Shown: one piece after another, positions 1-6,469 of the stretch
Layout: each line of letters starts with the position of its first letter
Numbering within the stretch: position 1 is the stretch's first letter
Source of the DNA: Allomuricauda sp.
GTDB lineage: Bacteria; Bacteroidota; Bacteroidia; Flavobacteriales; Flavobacteriaceae
Length of the DNA: 9,097 nucleotides
Assembly: GCA_028289745.1 (NCBI GenBank)
Contig: JANQOD010000057.1
Coordinates: forward strand, 1 to 9,097
Direction of reading: 5' to 3'
Notes under the pieces: generated by a model
Databases searched by the model: none
Seen by the model: the letters and a program-made list of their open reading frames with translations, nothing else
Told to the model about the DNA's origin: nothing
Made by a program: the position numbers and the translations under genes

Positions 1-971
1 TGGTAATGATTGTTGGCAGTTTTCATTCCTTCATACGTGGTAAATTGGGAAGGCGCTAGCCAAAATTCAGCTTCTTGACTTTTCTCAAGAACGGCCTCAA
101 GGCTGAGGGCAAGACTTCCCGTACCTTCGGTATCTCTCCAAAGATACGTTGCATTCGCATCCTCGATAAATCGTGCGGCCCAACTATCGCCGCTCGGTAA
201 GTACCAGACATCTTTGTAAAGGGCCCCGCTCAAAACGGTGGGTTTCTTTTCAACGTTTGCTGCAATCGACTTTATATCTTGATACGATTTTCCGATTTCG
301 TTGAAAAGGCTATCGGCTTCCCTTTCCTTATCCAATAAAATGCCAAAAAACTTTATCCATTCGGCCTTGCCCAATGGACTTTGCTCTACCCAGTCACCAT
401 TATATAGCACAGGTATGCCAGCATTTTCAAGGGTAGCATATGCCGAATTTTGATTGCTTACCGAAAAACCCACCAGAACTTCTGGTTTGAGCGCTAAGAC
501 CATTTCGGTGTTTAGGCTCTCATTGCGGCCCAGTTCCCGTATTTTTTCTTCGGTGACAAGTTTTCTCGCTGCTCTTGACGAGATGTACTTTGTGTCAGGA
601 AAACCGATCAATTTGTTTAACGCTCCCAATGCTTCCAAAGCGGGAATGTGCGTGGTCGAGGTCACCACCATATTGTCGACCGGTATGGGTACGATGGCGT
701 CATAGCCATCGCTTGGCAGGGTGATCGTTGGCAGTTTTTCTCTCGGCACCAGGGCATATCTATATTCTTTGTCTGCGCCGGGCCATGGCGATGTTACTTT
801 TAATATGGTGAATTCGCCATTTCGTTCTACTGTAAACCCTTTTGCGTGTTTGACAGCGATTTTTTCTGCATGGCTTGTGGCCGCTTGAGGGACCTTTTTT
901 TGCTCACGGCAACCAATGGCCAAAAAACAAAGAAGTAAAAACGCCAAGAATCTGTATAGGTTTTTTTGCAT
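1..971 (-). CDS. BtuF/FecB-type ABC transporter substrate-binding lipoprotein (C-terminus cut by window edge)
   Basis: Reading the minus strand from the ATG at 971-969 gives 323 codons without a stop, running off the window at base 1. The protein begins MQKNLYRFLAFLLLCFLAIGC, a type II signal peptide with lipobox LAIG-C (Cys21), so it should be lipid-anchored and periplasm-facing. The rest fits class III helical-backbone binding proteins: a region near residues 100-130 (VVTSTTHIPALEALGAL then LIGFPDTKYIS) and the typical 'ALKPEVLVGF' strand near 160. These feed FecCD/BtuCD-type importers of cobalamin, haem or siderophores. It is divergent from the riboswitch-controlled btuB-like gene, which suggests cobalamin as substrate (BtuF role) with permease and ATPase genes further left, but the sequence alone does not exclude a siderophore. 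Flavobacterial relatives are usually somewhat longer, so a few dozen C-terminal residues are probably missing. Family call is firm, substrate inferred. Confidence 0.85.
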   Translation of the reverse strand, partial: MQKNLYRFLAFLLLCFLAIGCREQKKVPQAATSHAEKIAVKHAKGFTVERNGEFTILKVTSPWPGADKEYRYALVPREKLPTITLPSDGYDAIVPIPVDNMVVTSTTHIPALEALGALNKLIGFPDTKYISSRAARKLVTEEKIRELGRNESLNTEMVLALKPEVLVGFSVSNQNSAYATLENAGIPVLYNGDWVEQSPLGKAEWIKFFGILLDKEREADSLFNEIGKSYQDIKSIAANVEKKPTVLSGALYKDVWYLPSGDSWAARFIEDANATYLWRDTEGTGSLALSLEAVLEKSQEAEFWLAPSQFTTYEGMKTANNHY

Positions 972-1044
972 GGATTCAAAAGTAGTACATAAAGCTAAAA
1001 TGATTACATTCGCAATGAGTTTTGGTTTTCGTTCATCATCTGAT

Positions 1045-1225
1045 GAATGGAATTAAAAGGGAATCTGGTGTAAATCCAGAGCTGTTCCCGCAACTGTAAG
1101 CATGTGCCGGACCTGTTTCGGCATCTTATCGTTGATAAGTTGTTGTTTTCTTCGTACCACTGTTCTGATAGTTATCGGGATGGGAAGGTCAAATAACAAG
1201 TTGCAAGTCAGGAGACCTGCCAGAA
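1045..1225 (+). ncRNA. Cobalamin (AdoCbl-type) riboswitch
   Basis: The conserved core is plain. AAAAGGGAATC lies at 1055-1065. A P5 hairpin follows, TCTGG 1064-1068 with CCAGA 1076-1080 around loop TGTAAAT. CCCGCAACTGTAA is at 1087-1099, and the B12 box AGTCAGGAGACCTGCC is at 1206-1221. Between them is a peripheral domain with a 6-bp hairpin CTTATC/GATAAG (1125-1139) and a 9-bp stem with one G-U pair, 1140-1148 with 1191-1199. The element sits directly upstream of the TonB-dependent receptor gene, as expected for btuB control in which high cobalamin represses expression. Outer boundaries are approximate because I could not fold P1/P2 with certainty. The identification is strong. Confidence 0.96.
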
Positions 1226-1242
1226 ATCGAACACTGAATGTT

Positions 1243-1263
1243 AAACTTTCGGGATAAAAGTTT
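1243..1263 (+). promoter_or_regulatory. Hairpin just before the btuB start codon, likely riboswitch expression platform
   Basis: AAACTTT (1243-1249) and AAAGTTT (1257-1263) form a perfect 7-bp stem with loop CGGGATA. It ends two bases before the ATG at 1266 and has no U-run, so it does not look like a terminator. It lies 21 bases after the B12 box, where cobalamin riboswitches carry their expression platform (P13). Occlusion of the ribosome landing site, i.e. translational control, is my inference. The loop is not clearly complementary to the L5 loop TGTAAAT, so the classical kissing contact is not evident. Confidence 0.5.
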
Positions 1264-1265
1264 GG

Positions 1266-3098
1266 ATGATAAAAGATCACAGGCACACTATAGTATTCTT
1301 TTTGTTTGTTTTTGCGCAGGCTGTCGCCCAAGATTTGCCATTGCAAAATTTGGATGAGGTGGTAGTGTCAGACTTTCGCGTGAAACGATATGCCGATGGA
1401 CATAAGGTTGCCGAGTTAAAAGACAGTACCATACAACGGAATGGCATTTTTCTCACCTCGCTTTTGACCTTTAACAGTAACATTTATTTCAAGGAAAACG
1501 GATTGGGAATGGTCTCTTCTCCTGCGTTTCGGGGCACCAATGCCTCGCACACCGCCGTGATATGGAATGGGATCAATATCAACTCTCAGTTGAATGGTCA
1601 GGTAGATTTCAATACGATCAATCCTTTGAACTACAGTTCGGTCGCCATACGCAGTGGCGGGGGAAGTGTTCAGTTCGGTACCGGAGCGATAGGGGGCTCA
1701 GTTCATTTGAACAATGACCTGAAGTTTGAAAAACACCTCGAACATCAAGTCTTCACTGGCTATGGCAGTTTTGATACCCGAAGTGTGAACTATGGCAACA
1801 GTTTCGGAACAGGCAAATGGTCTTCAAGCTTTGGGGTGAATTACAACAGTTCTGATAACGACTATCAATATCTGGAAACCGACGAACGAAACACCAACGG
1901 AGAGTTTGAACACATCAATATCAACTTCAATGCTGGCTACCTGTTAAATGATGAGCAGGCACTTCGGTTGTACCACCAAAGTTTTATGGGCGATCGAAAT
2001 CTTTCAGGTACCCTTCTTGCGCCAGGGCGCAGTCGCTATAAAGATGACCAGCACCGCACACAATTGGAGTGGGGAAAATTTGGCAAAAAAGCGACCCACA
2101 AGATAAAGATGGCCCATTTGTATGATGCCTTTAAGTATTTTGAGAATAAGGATTCCGATATTTTTTCCGAAGGCCGGGTAACCACTTTGTTGGCAAGGTA
2201 TTCGCTCGATGTCGAACTCTCTGATGCCTTTCGGCTGAATTCCTTTTTAGAATACAACAACTTCACCAGCAGGGGAAGCAATTTTGGTTCGCCACAACGT
2301 AACGACCTTGCCATTACCGCATTGCTAAAGCATACGATAACAGAAAAATTAAGGTACAACCTGAGTCTACGACAAGATTTTTCGTCAGATTTTACCAGCC
2401 CTGTAGTTTTTTCATGGGACGGGAGCTATGATTTTGGAAACGTGTATACGCTTCAATTAAATGCATCGCGGAATTTTAGAATGCCCACTTTTAATGACCT
2501 ATACTGGCAACCAGGGGGCAATTTAGAGCTGCAACCCGAGCAATCGTATCAGGTTGACTTAGGGCATCATTTCAAATGGGATCCACTCACCGTTAAGTTG
2601 AACGGCTACTACATCATTACTGAGGATATGATTCGCTGGTTGCCCAACAATCAGGGAATTTGGTCACCGATCAATGTAGATGAGGTGCGGATTTATGGTG
2701 CGGAGGTTGAAATTGGGCTAAAAAAAGCGATTGGTAAGAAACAGGAGATTGATTTCAGGACAAACTACGCCTACACCGTTTCAGAAGATAAAGAAACAGG
2801 AGAGCAATTGATCTATGTGCCTTTTCACAGGGGTAATGCTTCCCTTGCCTATCGGGTTGCCAACTTTGGTGCCTTTTACCAACATCTGTACAATGGTGCG
2901 GTTTCCATTATCGGAGGCGAATTGGAAGGATATCAGGTAGCCAATGCGGGTGTGACCTACGATCTAAAAACCGAGGGCAGGTTACAATGTAGATTTGGCT
3001 TGACCCTCAACAACGTGTTCAACACCTATTATGAAAATATAGCATTACGACCAATGCCCAATAGAAATATTCAAACCCAATTAGTATTAAGTTTTTAA
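1266..3098 (+). CDS. btuB: BtuB-like TonB-dependent outer-membrane cobalamin receptor
   Basis: The 610-residue protein (E. coli BtuB is of similar size) starts with a Sec signal peptide, MIKDHRH then a hydrophobic run, probably cleaved after VAQ at residue 22. A TonB box follows at once (DEVVVS, 30-35). The plug domain spans about 35-155 and contains 'FRGTNASHTAVIWNGI', 'INPLNYSSVAIRSGGGSVQFGTGAIGGSVHL' in two parts, typical of BtuB-like plugs. The rest is an alternating aromatic barrel with the NASRNFRMPTFNDLYW receptor signature near 400 and a C-terminal phenylalanine (LVLSF) for Bam-dependent assembly. It imports cobalamin and related corrinoids across the outer membrane using TonB energy. 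The cobalamin riboswitch directly upstream makes the substrate assignment strong. It lacks the N-terminal carboxypeptidase-like domain of SusC proteins. The following propeller gene starts one base after its stop, so the two are co-transcribed. Confidence 0.93.
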   Translation: MIKDHRHTIVFFLFVFAQAVAQDLPLQNLDEVVVSDFRVKRYADGHKVAELKDSTIQRNGIFLTSLLTFNSNIYFKENGLGMVSSPAFRGTNASHTAVIWNGININSQLNGQVDFNTINPLNYSSVAIRSGGGSVQFGTGAIGGSVHLNNDLKFEKHLEHQVFTGYGSFDTRSVNYGNSFGTGKWSSSFGVNYNSSDNDYQYLETDERNTNGEFEHININFNAGYLLNDEQALRLYHQSFMGDRNLSGTLLAPGRSRYKDDQHRTQLEWGKFGKKATHKIKMAHLYDAFKYFENKDSDIFSEGRVTTLLARYSLDVELSDAFRLNSFLEYNNFTSRGSNFGSPQRNDLAITALLKHTITEKLRYNLSLRQDFSSDFTSPVVFSWDGSYDFGNVYTLQLNASRNFRMPTFNDLYWQPGGNLELQPEQSYQVDLGHHFKWDPLTVKLNGYYIITEDMIRWLPNNQGIWSPINVDEVRIYGAEVEIGLKKAIGKKQEIDFRTNYAYTVSEDKETGEQLIYVPFHRGNASLAYRVANFGAFYQHLYNGAVSIIGGELEGYQVANAGVTYDLKTEGRLQCRFGLTLNNVFNTYYENIALRPMPNRNIQTQLVLSF

Positions 3099-3099
3099 A

Positions 3100-4506
3100 A
3101 TGAGAAACAACAGATTTTTTTTGATGGCCAACTTAGTAGTACTATTGTTTACTGCTTGTAGCGATGATGATGACCAACCTTTGGTCGATGTGATAGAGGT
3201 ATCGACGACCGAGGACACTTATGGTGAGGGAGACGGCCCCGTTACCATCACCTTTACTGCAAATACCGCTTTTGAAAATGATGTGACCATTACGTACGAG
3301 GTTACGGGCACGGCTGTGGCAGGTGAAGATTATGAGGCACTTCCCGGCACGGCGGTACTGACTTCGGGTACGACCTCGGTAACTCAGAACCTTACCCTTT
3401 TAGAAGATGAAGAAGTGGAACCGTCCAAACAGATAGTCATCACGATAACAGCCCTTGACAGCGGTGTTCAAGATATTTTTATAGGTCCCCAGAAAGAGGT
3501 TTCGCTTACGATTACCGATAATGATTCTTTCCCCTTTGAAAATGGCATTTTGGTATTGCATGAAGGTAATTTCTTTGGAGGGAATGCTTCGGTTTCTTTT
3601 GTTACCGAAGATTTGACCATGGTGACCAACGGCATTTTTGATGAGGTAAACGATGAAGCGTTGGGAGATACGGCACAGAGCATGGCATTTAATGGAGACT
3701 TGGCCTATATCGTTGTAAACAACTCGCAAACGGTGGAAGTGGTCGACCGCTATACCTTTGAATCTGAGGGAACCGTTGAATCTGGTCTTCTCAACCCGAG
3801 ATATATTGCCTTTGCCAATGGTAAGGGCTATGTGACCAACTGGGGTGATGGTTCCAACCCAGATGACGATTATGTGGCGGTGATAGATTTGCAAAGTTAT
3901 TCTGTAGAATTGACCATTTCGGTGCCAGAGGGGCCCGAGTGGATCGTAGCCAACGAGAATACCCTCTACGTGGCCCATCAGGGAGGATTTGGTCAAAATA
4001 ACATTGTATCGGTGATAGATGCCACTACCAATACCGTTGGAACCCCCATTACTGTGGCCGATAGACCAAATTCAATGCAATTGGTCAATGATGATCTATG
4101 GGTGCTCTCTGGGGGAAATCCGGCTTGGACCGGCAATGAGACCGCCGGCCAATTAGACAAAATTGATTTAACGACCAATACTGTTGAAACTACCTTCACC
4201 TTTGCAGATACCGAACACCCCAATTATCTTTCAGTAGATGGTGACAATCTGTATTACGCAATGGGTGGAAGCATATTCATGATGGATGTCTCAGATGCAT
4301 CCTTGCCCATATCGGCAGAGATTACAGGCGTTTTCTTTTACAATATGAGCGTGAATGATGGAAGGCTATACGGTGTTGATGCCAAAGATTTTATCAGTGC
4401 AGGTTCGCTGGAAGTATATGATTTGTCTGACAATTCTTTGCTCGAATCTTTGGAAGTATCCCTTATTCCAGGGGCAGTGTATTTCAATGGTAGTTTTGAG
4501 TTCTGA
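3100..4506 (+). CDS. Surface lipoprotein with Calx-beta domain and YncE/DUF5074-like beta-propeller, BtuG-like
   Basis: A 468-residue lipoprotein: signal peptide MRNNRFFLMANLVVLLFTAC with lipobox Cys20, followed by SDDDD, which resembles the acidic export signal that places Bacteroidota lipoproteins on the cell surface. Residues about 33-142 look like a Calx-beta domain (TGTAVAGEDYEALPGTAVLTSG in two parts, EDEEVEPSKQIVITI, ending LTITDND). Residues about 148-468 form repeated propeller blades, e.g. 'NGDLAYIVVNNSQTVEVVD', 'GKGYVTNWGD', 'ANENTLYVAHQG', 'DDLWVLSGGNPAWTGNE', as in YncE/DUF5074 proteins. In Bacteroides, BtuG is a surface propeller lipoprotein that binds cobalamin very tightly and caps BtuB. 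The one-base gap from btuB and shared riboswitch make this the likely equivalent. BtuG identity is inferred from architecture and context; the extra Calx-beta domain is unusual. Cobalamin-contacting residues could not be assigned by eye. Confidence 0.82.
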   Translation: MRNNRFFLMANLVVLLFTACSDDDDQPLVDVIEVSTTEDTYGEGDGPVTITFTANTAFENDVTITYEVTGTAVAGEDYEALPGTAVLTSGTTSVTQNLTLLEDEEVEPSKQIVITITALDSGVQDIFIGPQKEVSLTITDNDSFPFENGILVLHEGNFFGGNASVSFVTEDLTMVTNGIFDEVNDEALGDTAQSMAFNGDLAYIVVNNSQTVEVVDRYTFESEGTVESGLLNPRYIAFANGKGYVTNWGDGSNPDDDYVAVIDLQSYSVELTISVPEGPEWIVANENTLYVAHQGGFGQNNIVSVIDATTNTVGTPITVADRPNSMQLVNDDLWVLSGGNPAWTGNETAGQLDKIDLTTNTVETTFTFADTEHPNYLSVDGDNLYYAMGGSIFMMDVSDASLPISAEITGVFFYNMSVNDGRLYGVDAKDFISAGSLEVYDLSDNSLLESLEVSLIPGAVYFNGSFEF

Positions 4507-4556
4507 AGAAAACAATAGCACGACTTCAATAGCACTATAAAAGAAAGCTAGATACG

Positions 4557-4600
4557 AAAGCCTTCCTGAAATTTGTAATCTTGGGAAGGTTTTTGTTTTA
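4557..4600 (+). terminator. Rho-independent terminator after the BtuB/BtuG-like operon
   Basis: AAAGCCTTCC (4557-4566) pairs with GGAAGGTTTT (4584-4593), a 10-bp stem with one G-U pair and a 17-base loop. It is followed by the T-rich tract TTGTTTTA. It lies 50 bases after the stop of the propeller gene. The long loop makes it less than ideal, but the position and T-tract support it. It implies that the next two genes have their own promoter or depend on read-through. Confidence 0.75.
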
Positions 4601-4695
4601 TACCCTAATTTGAACTGAACCGTTAGATTAGTGAAAATCGTGTAAAGACCTATAGAAACCGTAAGTCTTGCACCAAAGTATATTTCAGCTAACGA

Positions 4696-5535
4696 ATGAA
4701 AGCAATGAAGAACACTACAGATCAAAGGTTAGGTGCCGAATATGGTCCCAAACGTATTGTATGTCTGACCGAAGAGACAACGGAAACCTTGTATTTGCTC
4801 GGTGAGGAATCAAGAATTGTAGGTGTTTCCGGGTTTACTGTGCGACCGAAAAGAGCCAGAAAAGAAAAACCGAAAATATCCACTTTTGTGGAAGCCAACA
4901 TAGACGATATTCTCGCATTAGGGCCTGATTTGGTCATTGGTTTTTCAGATATTCAGGCCACTATCGCCAAAGAATTGATCGAAAGGGGGATCACGGTATG
5001 GATCAACAATCACAGAAGTGTACAAGGTATTTTGGAAATGATGGTGCAGTTGGGTGCCCTTGTGGATAAAAGGGAGCAGGCTCTGCATCTAGTAAAAAAG
5101 ATCGAAGCCGATATCCGCCAAATAAAGCAAAGCACTAGCCACTGGCACAAAAAGCCCAAAGTATATTTTGAAGAGTGGTACGATCCCCTAATAACAGGAA
5201 TCGAATGGGTAAGTGAATTGATTGAATTGGCTGGAGGAATCGATGTTTTTCCCGAAAACCGCAAGGCATCACTGGCAAAAGACCGTATTATTGAAGATGA
5301 AAATGAGTTGGTTCAAAGAAATCCGGATATCATCTTGGCTTCTTGGTGCGGTAAAATGTTCAAAAAACAAAAAATGTTGCAACGCCCCAATTGGCAGAAT
5401 ATTACAGCGGTAAAAACAGATGCCGTCTTTGAGATCAAGTCTGAAATCATTCTTCAACCAGGACCTGCGGCATTGATGGAAGGGCTGCCATTGCTTCATC
5501 AAGTATTTTCAAATTGGATAGCGAAACATGGATAG
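4696..5535 (+). CDS. BtuF-like cobalamin-binding protein lacking a signal peptide
   Basis: This 279-residue protein has the BtuF fold signature from its start: 'PKRIVCLTEETTETLYLLG' (18-36), IVGVSGFT, 'ISTFVEANIDDILALGPDLVIG' in two parts (61-82), a helical linker near 115-150, then FEEWYDPLITGIEWVSELIELAGG (158-181 in parts) and a C-lobe with PDIILASWCG. These match the class III binding-protein pattern of BtuF. Unlike BtuF it has no signal peptide or lipobox: homology begins about residue 18. An in-frame TAA at 4690-4692 rules out a longer N-terminus. A second ATG at 4705 would make it three residues shorter. It is therefore predicted to be cytoplasmic. It overlaps the next gene by 8 bp, so the two are translationally coupled. 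A role in holding or sorting corrinoid in the cytoplasm is inference. Confidence 0.85.
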   Translation: MKAMKNTTDQRLGAEYGPKRIVCLTEETTETLYLLGEESRIVGVSGFTVRPKRARKEKPKISTFVEANIDDILALGPDLVIGFSDIQATIAKELIERGITVWINNHRSVQGILEMMVQLGALVDKREQALHLVKKIEADIRQIKQSTSHWHKKPKVYFEEWYDPLITGIEWVSELIELAGGIDVFPENRKASLAKDRIIEDENELVQRNPDIILASWCGKMFKKQKMLQRPNWQNITAVKTDAVFEIKSEIILQPGPAALMEGLPLLHQVFSNWIAKHG

Positions 5536-6244
5536 GTCCAAAACCTTTTTTAATTGGAGCAGTGGCAAAGATGCGGCCATGGCACTACATTTTTTACAAG
5601 AAGAAAAAAACTTGGCGGTCGAGCTTTTGCTGACCACCATCAATGTGAAATACGATCGGGTAACGATGCATGGCCTGCATAGGAGTATTTTGGAGGAGCA
5701 GGCAAGAGCAATTGGAATTCCCCTTGAGGTAATGGAATTGGATGAAAGCCCGTCAATGGAAGATTACCATCATCTCATGACCGAAAAACTGATGGCACTT
5801 AAGGCACGGGGATATACCCATACCGCTTTTGGCGATATCTTTTTGGAAGATTTAAAGAACTATAGGGAAACCATGCTTGCCCCTATGGGAATCAAGGCTA
5901 TTTTTCCTTTATGGAAAAAAGACAGCAAGCGACTACTGCTCGACTTTATCGGCAAAGGATTCAAGGCAATTGTTATATGCTGTAATGCAGCACTATTGCC
6001 CAAATCGTTTTGTGGCCGTTTGATAGATTATGATTTTTTGAGCGATTTGCCCAAAAACGTCGACCCCTGTGGAGAGAATGGAGAGTTTCATACCTTCTGT
6101 TTTGATGGCCCTATTTTTAAGAAACCTGTCCACTTCTCAAAAGGGAAAATCATATATAGAACCTATCCCGCCCCGCAATCGGAAGAAGGGTCGATACCAC
6201 AAGAATATGGTTTTTGGTATTGTGATCTAGCACTCGAAAGTTGA
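5528..6244 (+). CDS. DUF71/COG2102 PP-loop ATPase (Dph6-like fold), probable B12-salvage subgroup
   Basis: A 238-residue N-type ATP pyrophosphatase. The N-terminus holds the PP-loop FNWSSGKDAAMAL (SSGKD at 11-15), and the C-terminal half holds the DUF71 signature GENGEFHTF (182-190) followed by DGPIF. Other family marks are FGDIFLEDLKNYRE (101-114), the GR at 163-164 and the W/KKDS motif near 129-133. The archaeal and eukaryotic member Dph6 is diphthine-ammonia ligase, which adenylates and amidates. Bacteria do not make diphthamide, so the role must differ here. A published comparative-genomic analysis predicted a bacterial DUF71 subgroup in B12 salvage, and this gene's overlap with a cobalamin-binding protein gene downstream of btuB fits that. 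An ATP-dependent amidation of a corrinoid side chain is plausible but unproven. Cysteines at 151, 152, 162, 181 and 191 are notable. Family call is firm, reaction inferred. Confidence 0.9.
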   Translation: MDRSKTFFNWSSGKDAAMALHFLQEEKNLAVELLLTTINVKYDRVTMHGLHRSILEEQARAIGIPLEVMELDESPSMEDYHHLMTEKLMALKARGYTHTAFGDIFLEDLKNYRETMLAPMGIKAIFPLWKKDSKRLLLDFIGKGFKAIVICCNAALLPKSFCGRLIDYDFLSDLPKNVDPCGENGEFHTFCFDGPIFKKPVHFSKGKIIYRTYPAPQSEEGSIPQEYGFWYCDLALES

Positions 6245-6248
6245 TTGA

Positions 6249-6407
6249 GAGCCTGTTCGGGAATTTGTAAATCGTTTTTTGCGCCCCTTTTCGCATGGCG
6301 CATTGTTGAAACTTTTATCCATAGCCACGGCCATGCCCAAAAATTTTGCCTCGTTCCGCACAAAAATGACCCATAATAATTCCAATCACAAATTCTTGAA
6401 CAGGCTC
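6249..6407. mobile_element. MITE-like element, 159 bp, terminal inverted repeats, IS5/IS1031-type target duplication
   Basis: The left end (6249-6268) begins GAGCCTGTTC and the right end (6388-6407) ends GAACAGGCTC. The two 20-base ends are inverted copies with 18 of 20 matches. The element is flanked by TGA on both sides (6246-6248 and 6408-6410), a 3-bp duplication of the TNA form associated with the IS1031 group of the IS5 family. The interior has no transposase and includes a TGCGCC/GGCGCA hairpin (6280-6302). It lies in the 225-bp gap between two convergent genes, four bases after the DUF71 stop codon, and disrupts neither. Family assignment is from memory of end and target patterns; the inverted repeats and duplication are directly visible. 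Confidence 0.78.
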
Positions 6408-6431
6408 TGAGCTTTTGATTTGAAAACCATT

Positions 6432-6448
6432 GTCGTTTGAAGAACGAC
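6432..6448 (-). terminator. Possible terminator hairpin after the S41 peptidase gene
   Basis: A perfect 6-bp stem, GTCGTT (6432-6437) with AACGAC (6443-6448), sits 22 bases past the peptidase stop codon. On the minus strand it is followed by AATGGTTTTC, a weak T-tract starting five bases out. It is symmetrical and could serve the plus strand too, though there the T-run (6465 onward) is far away. Low confidence. Confidence 0.35.
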
Positions 6449-6469
6449 CTAATAAACGGCTGCCCTTTT

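Noticed and set aside
454..705. 83-residue open frame on the plus strand
   Set aside because: Antisense to the left binding-protein gene, whose lipobox and fold pattern are clear.
977..984. TACTTTTG on the minus strand, matching the Bacteroidota -7 element TAnnTTTG, before the left lipoprotein gene
   Set aside because: It lies only five bases from the ATG, giving an almost leaderless transcript, and no TTG -33 element is at the right distance.
1053..1346. 97-residue open frame on the minus strand across the riboswitch
   Set aside because: It covers the conserved cobalamin riboswitch core and the btuB signal peptide in antisense; no protein features.
3400..3996. 198-residue open frame on the minus strand
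   Set aside because: It is antisense to the clear lipoprotein gene with Calx-beta and propeller domains and has no signal or domain of its own.
4601..4695. Possible second cobalamin riboswitch before the signal-less binding protein
   Set aside because: No B12 box and no GCAACTGTAA core; only a weak 5-bp AAGAC/GTCTT pair is present.
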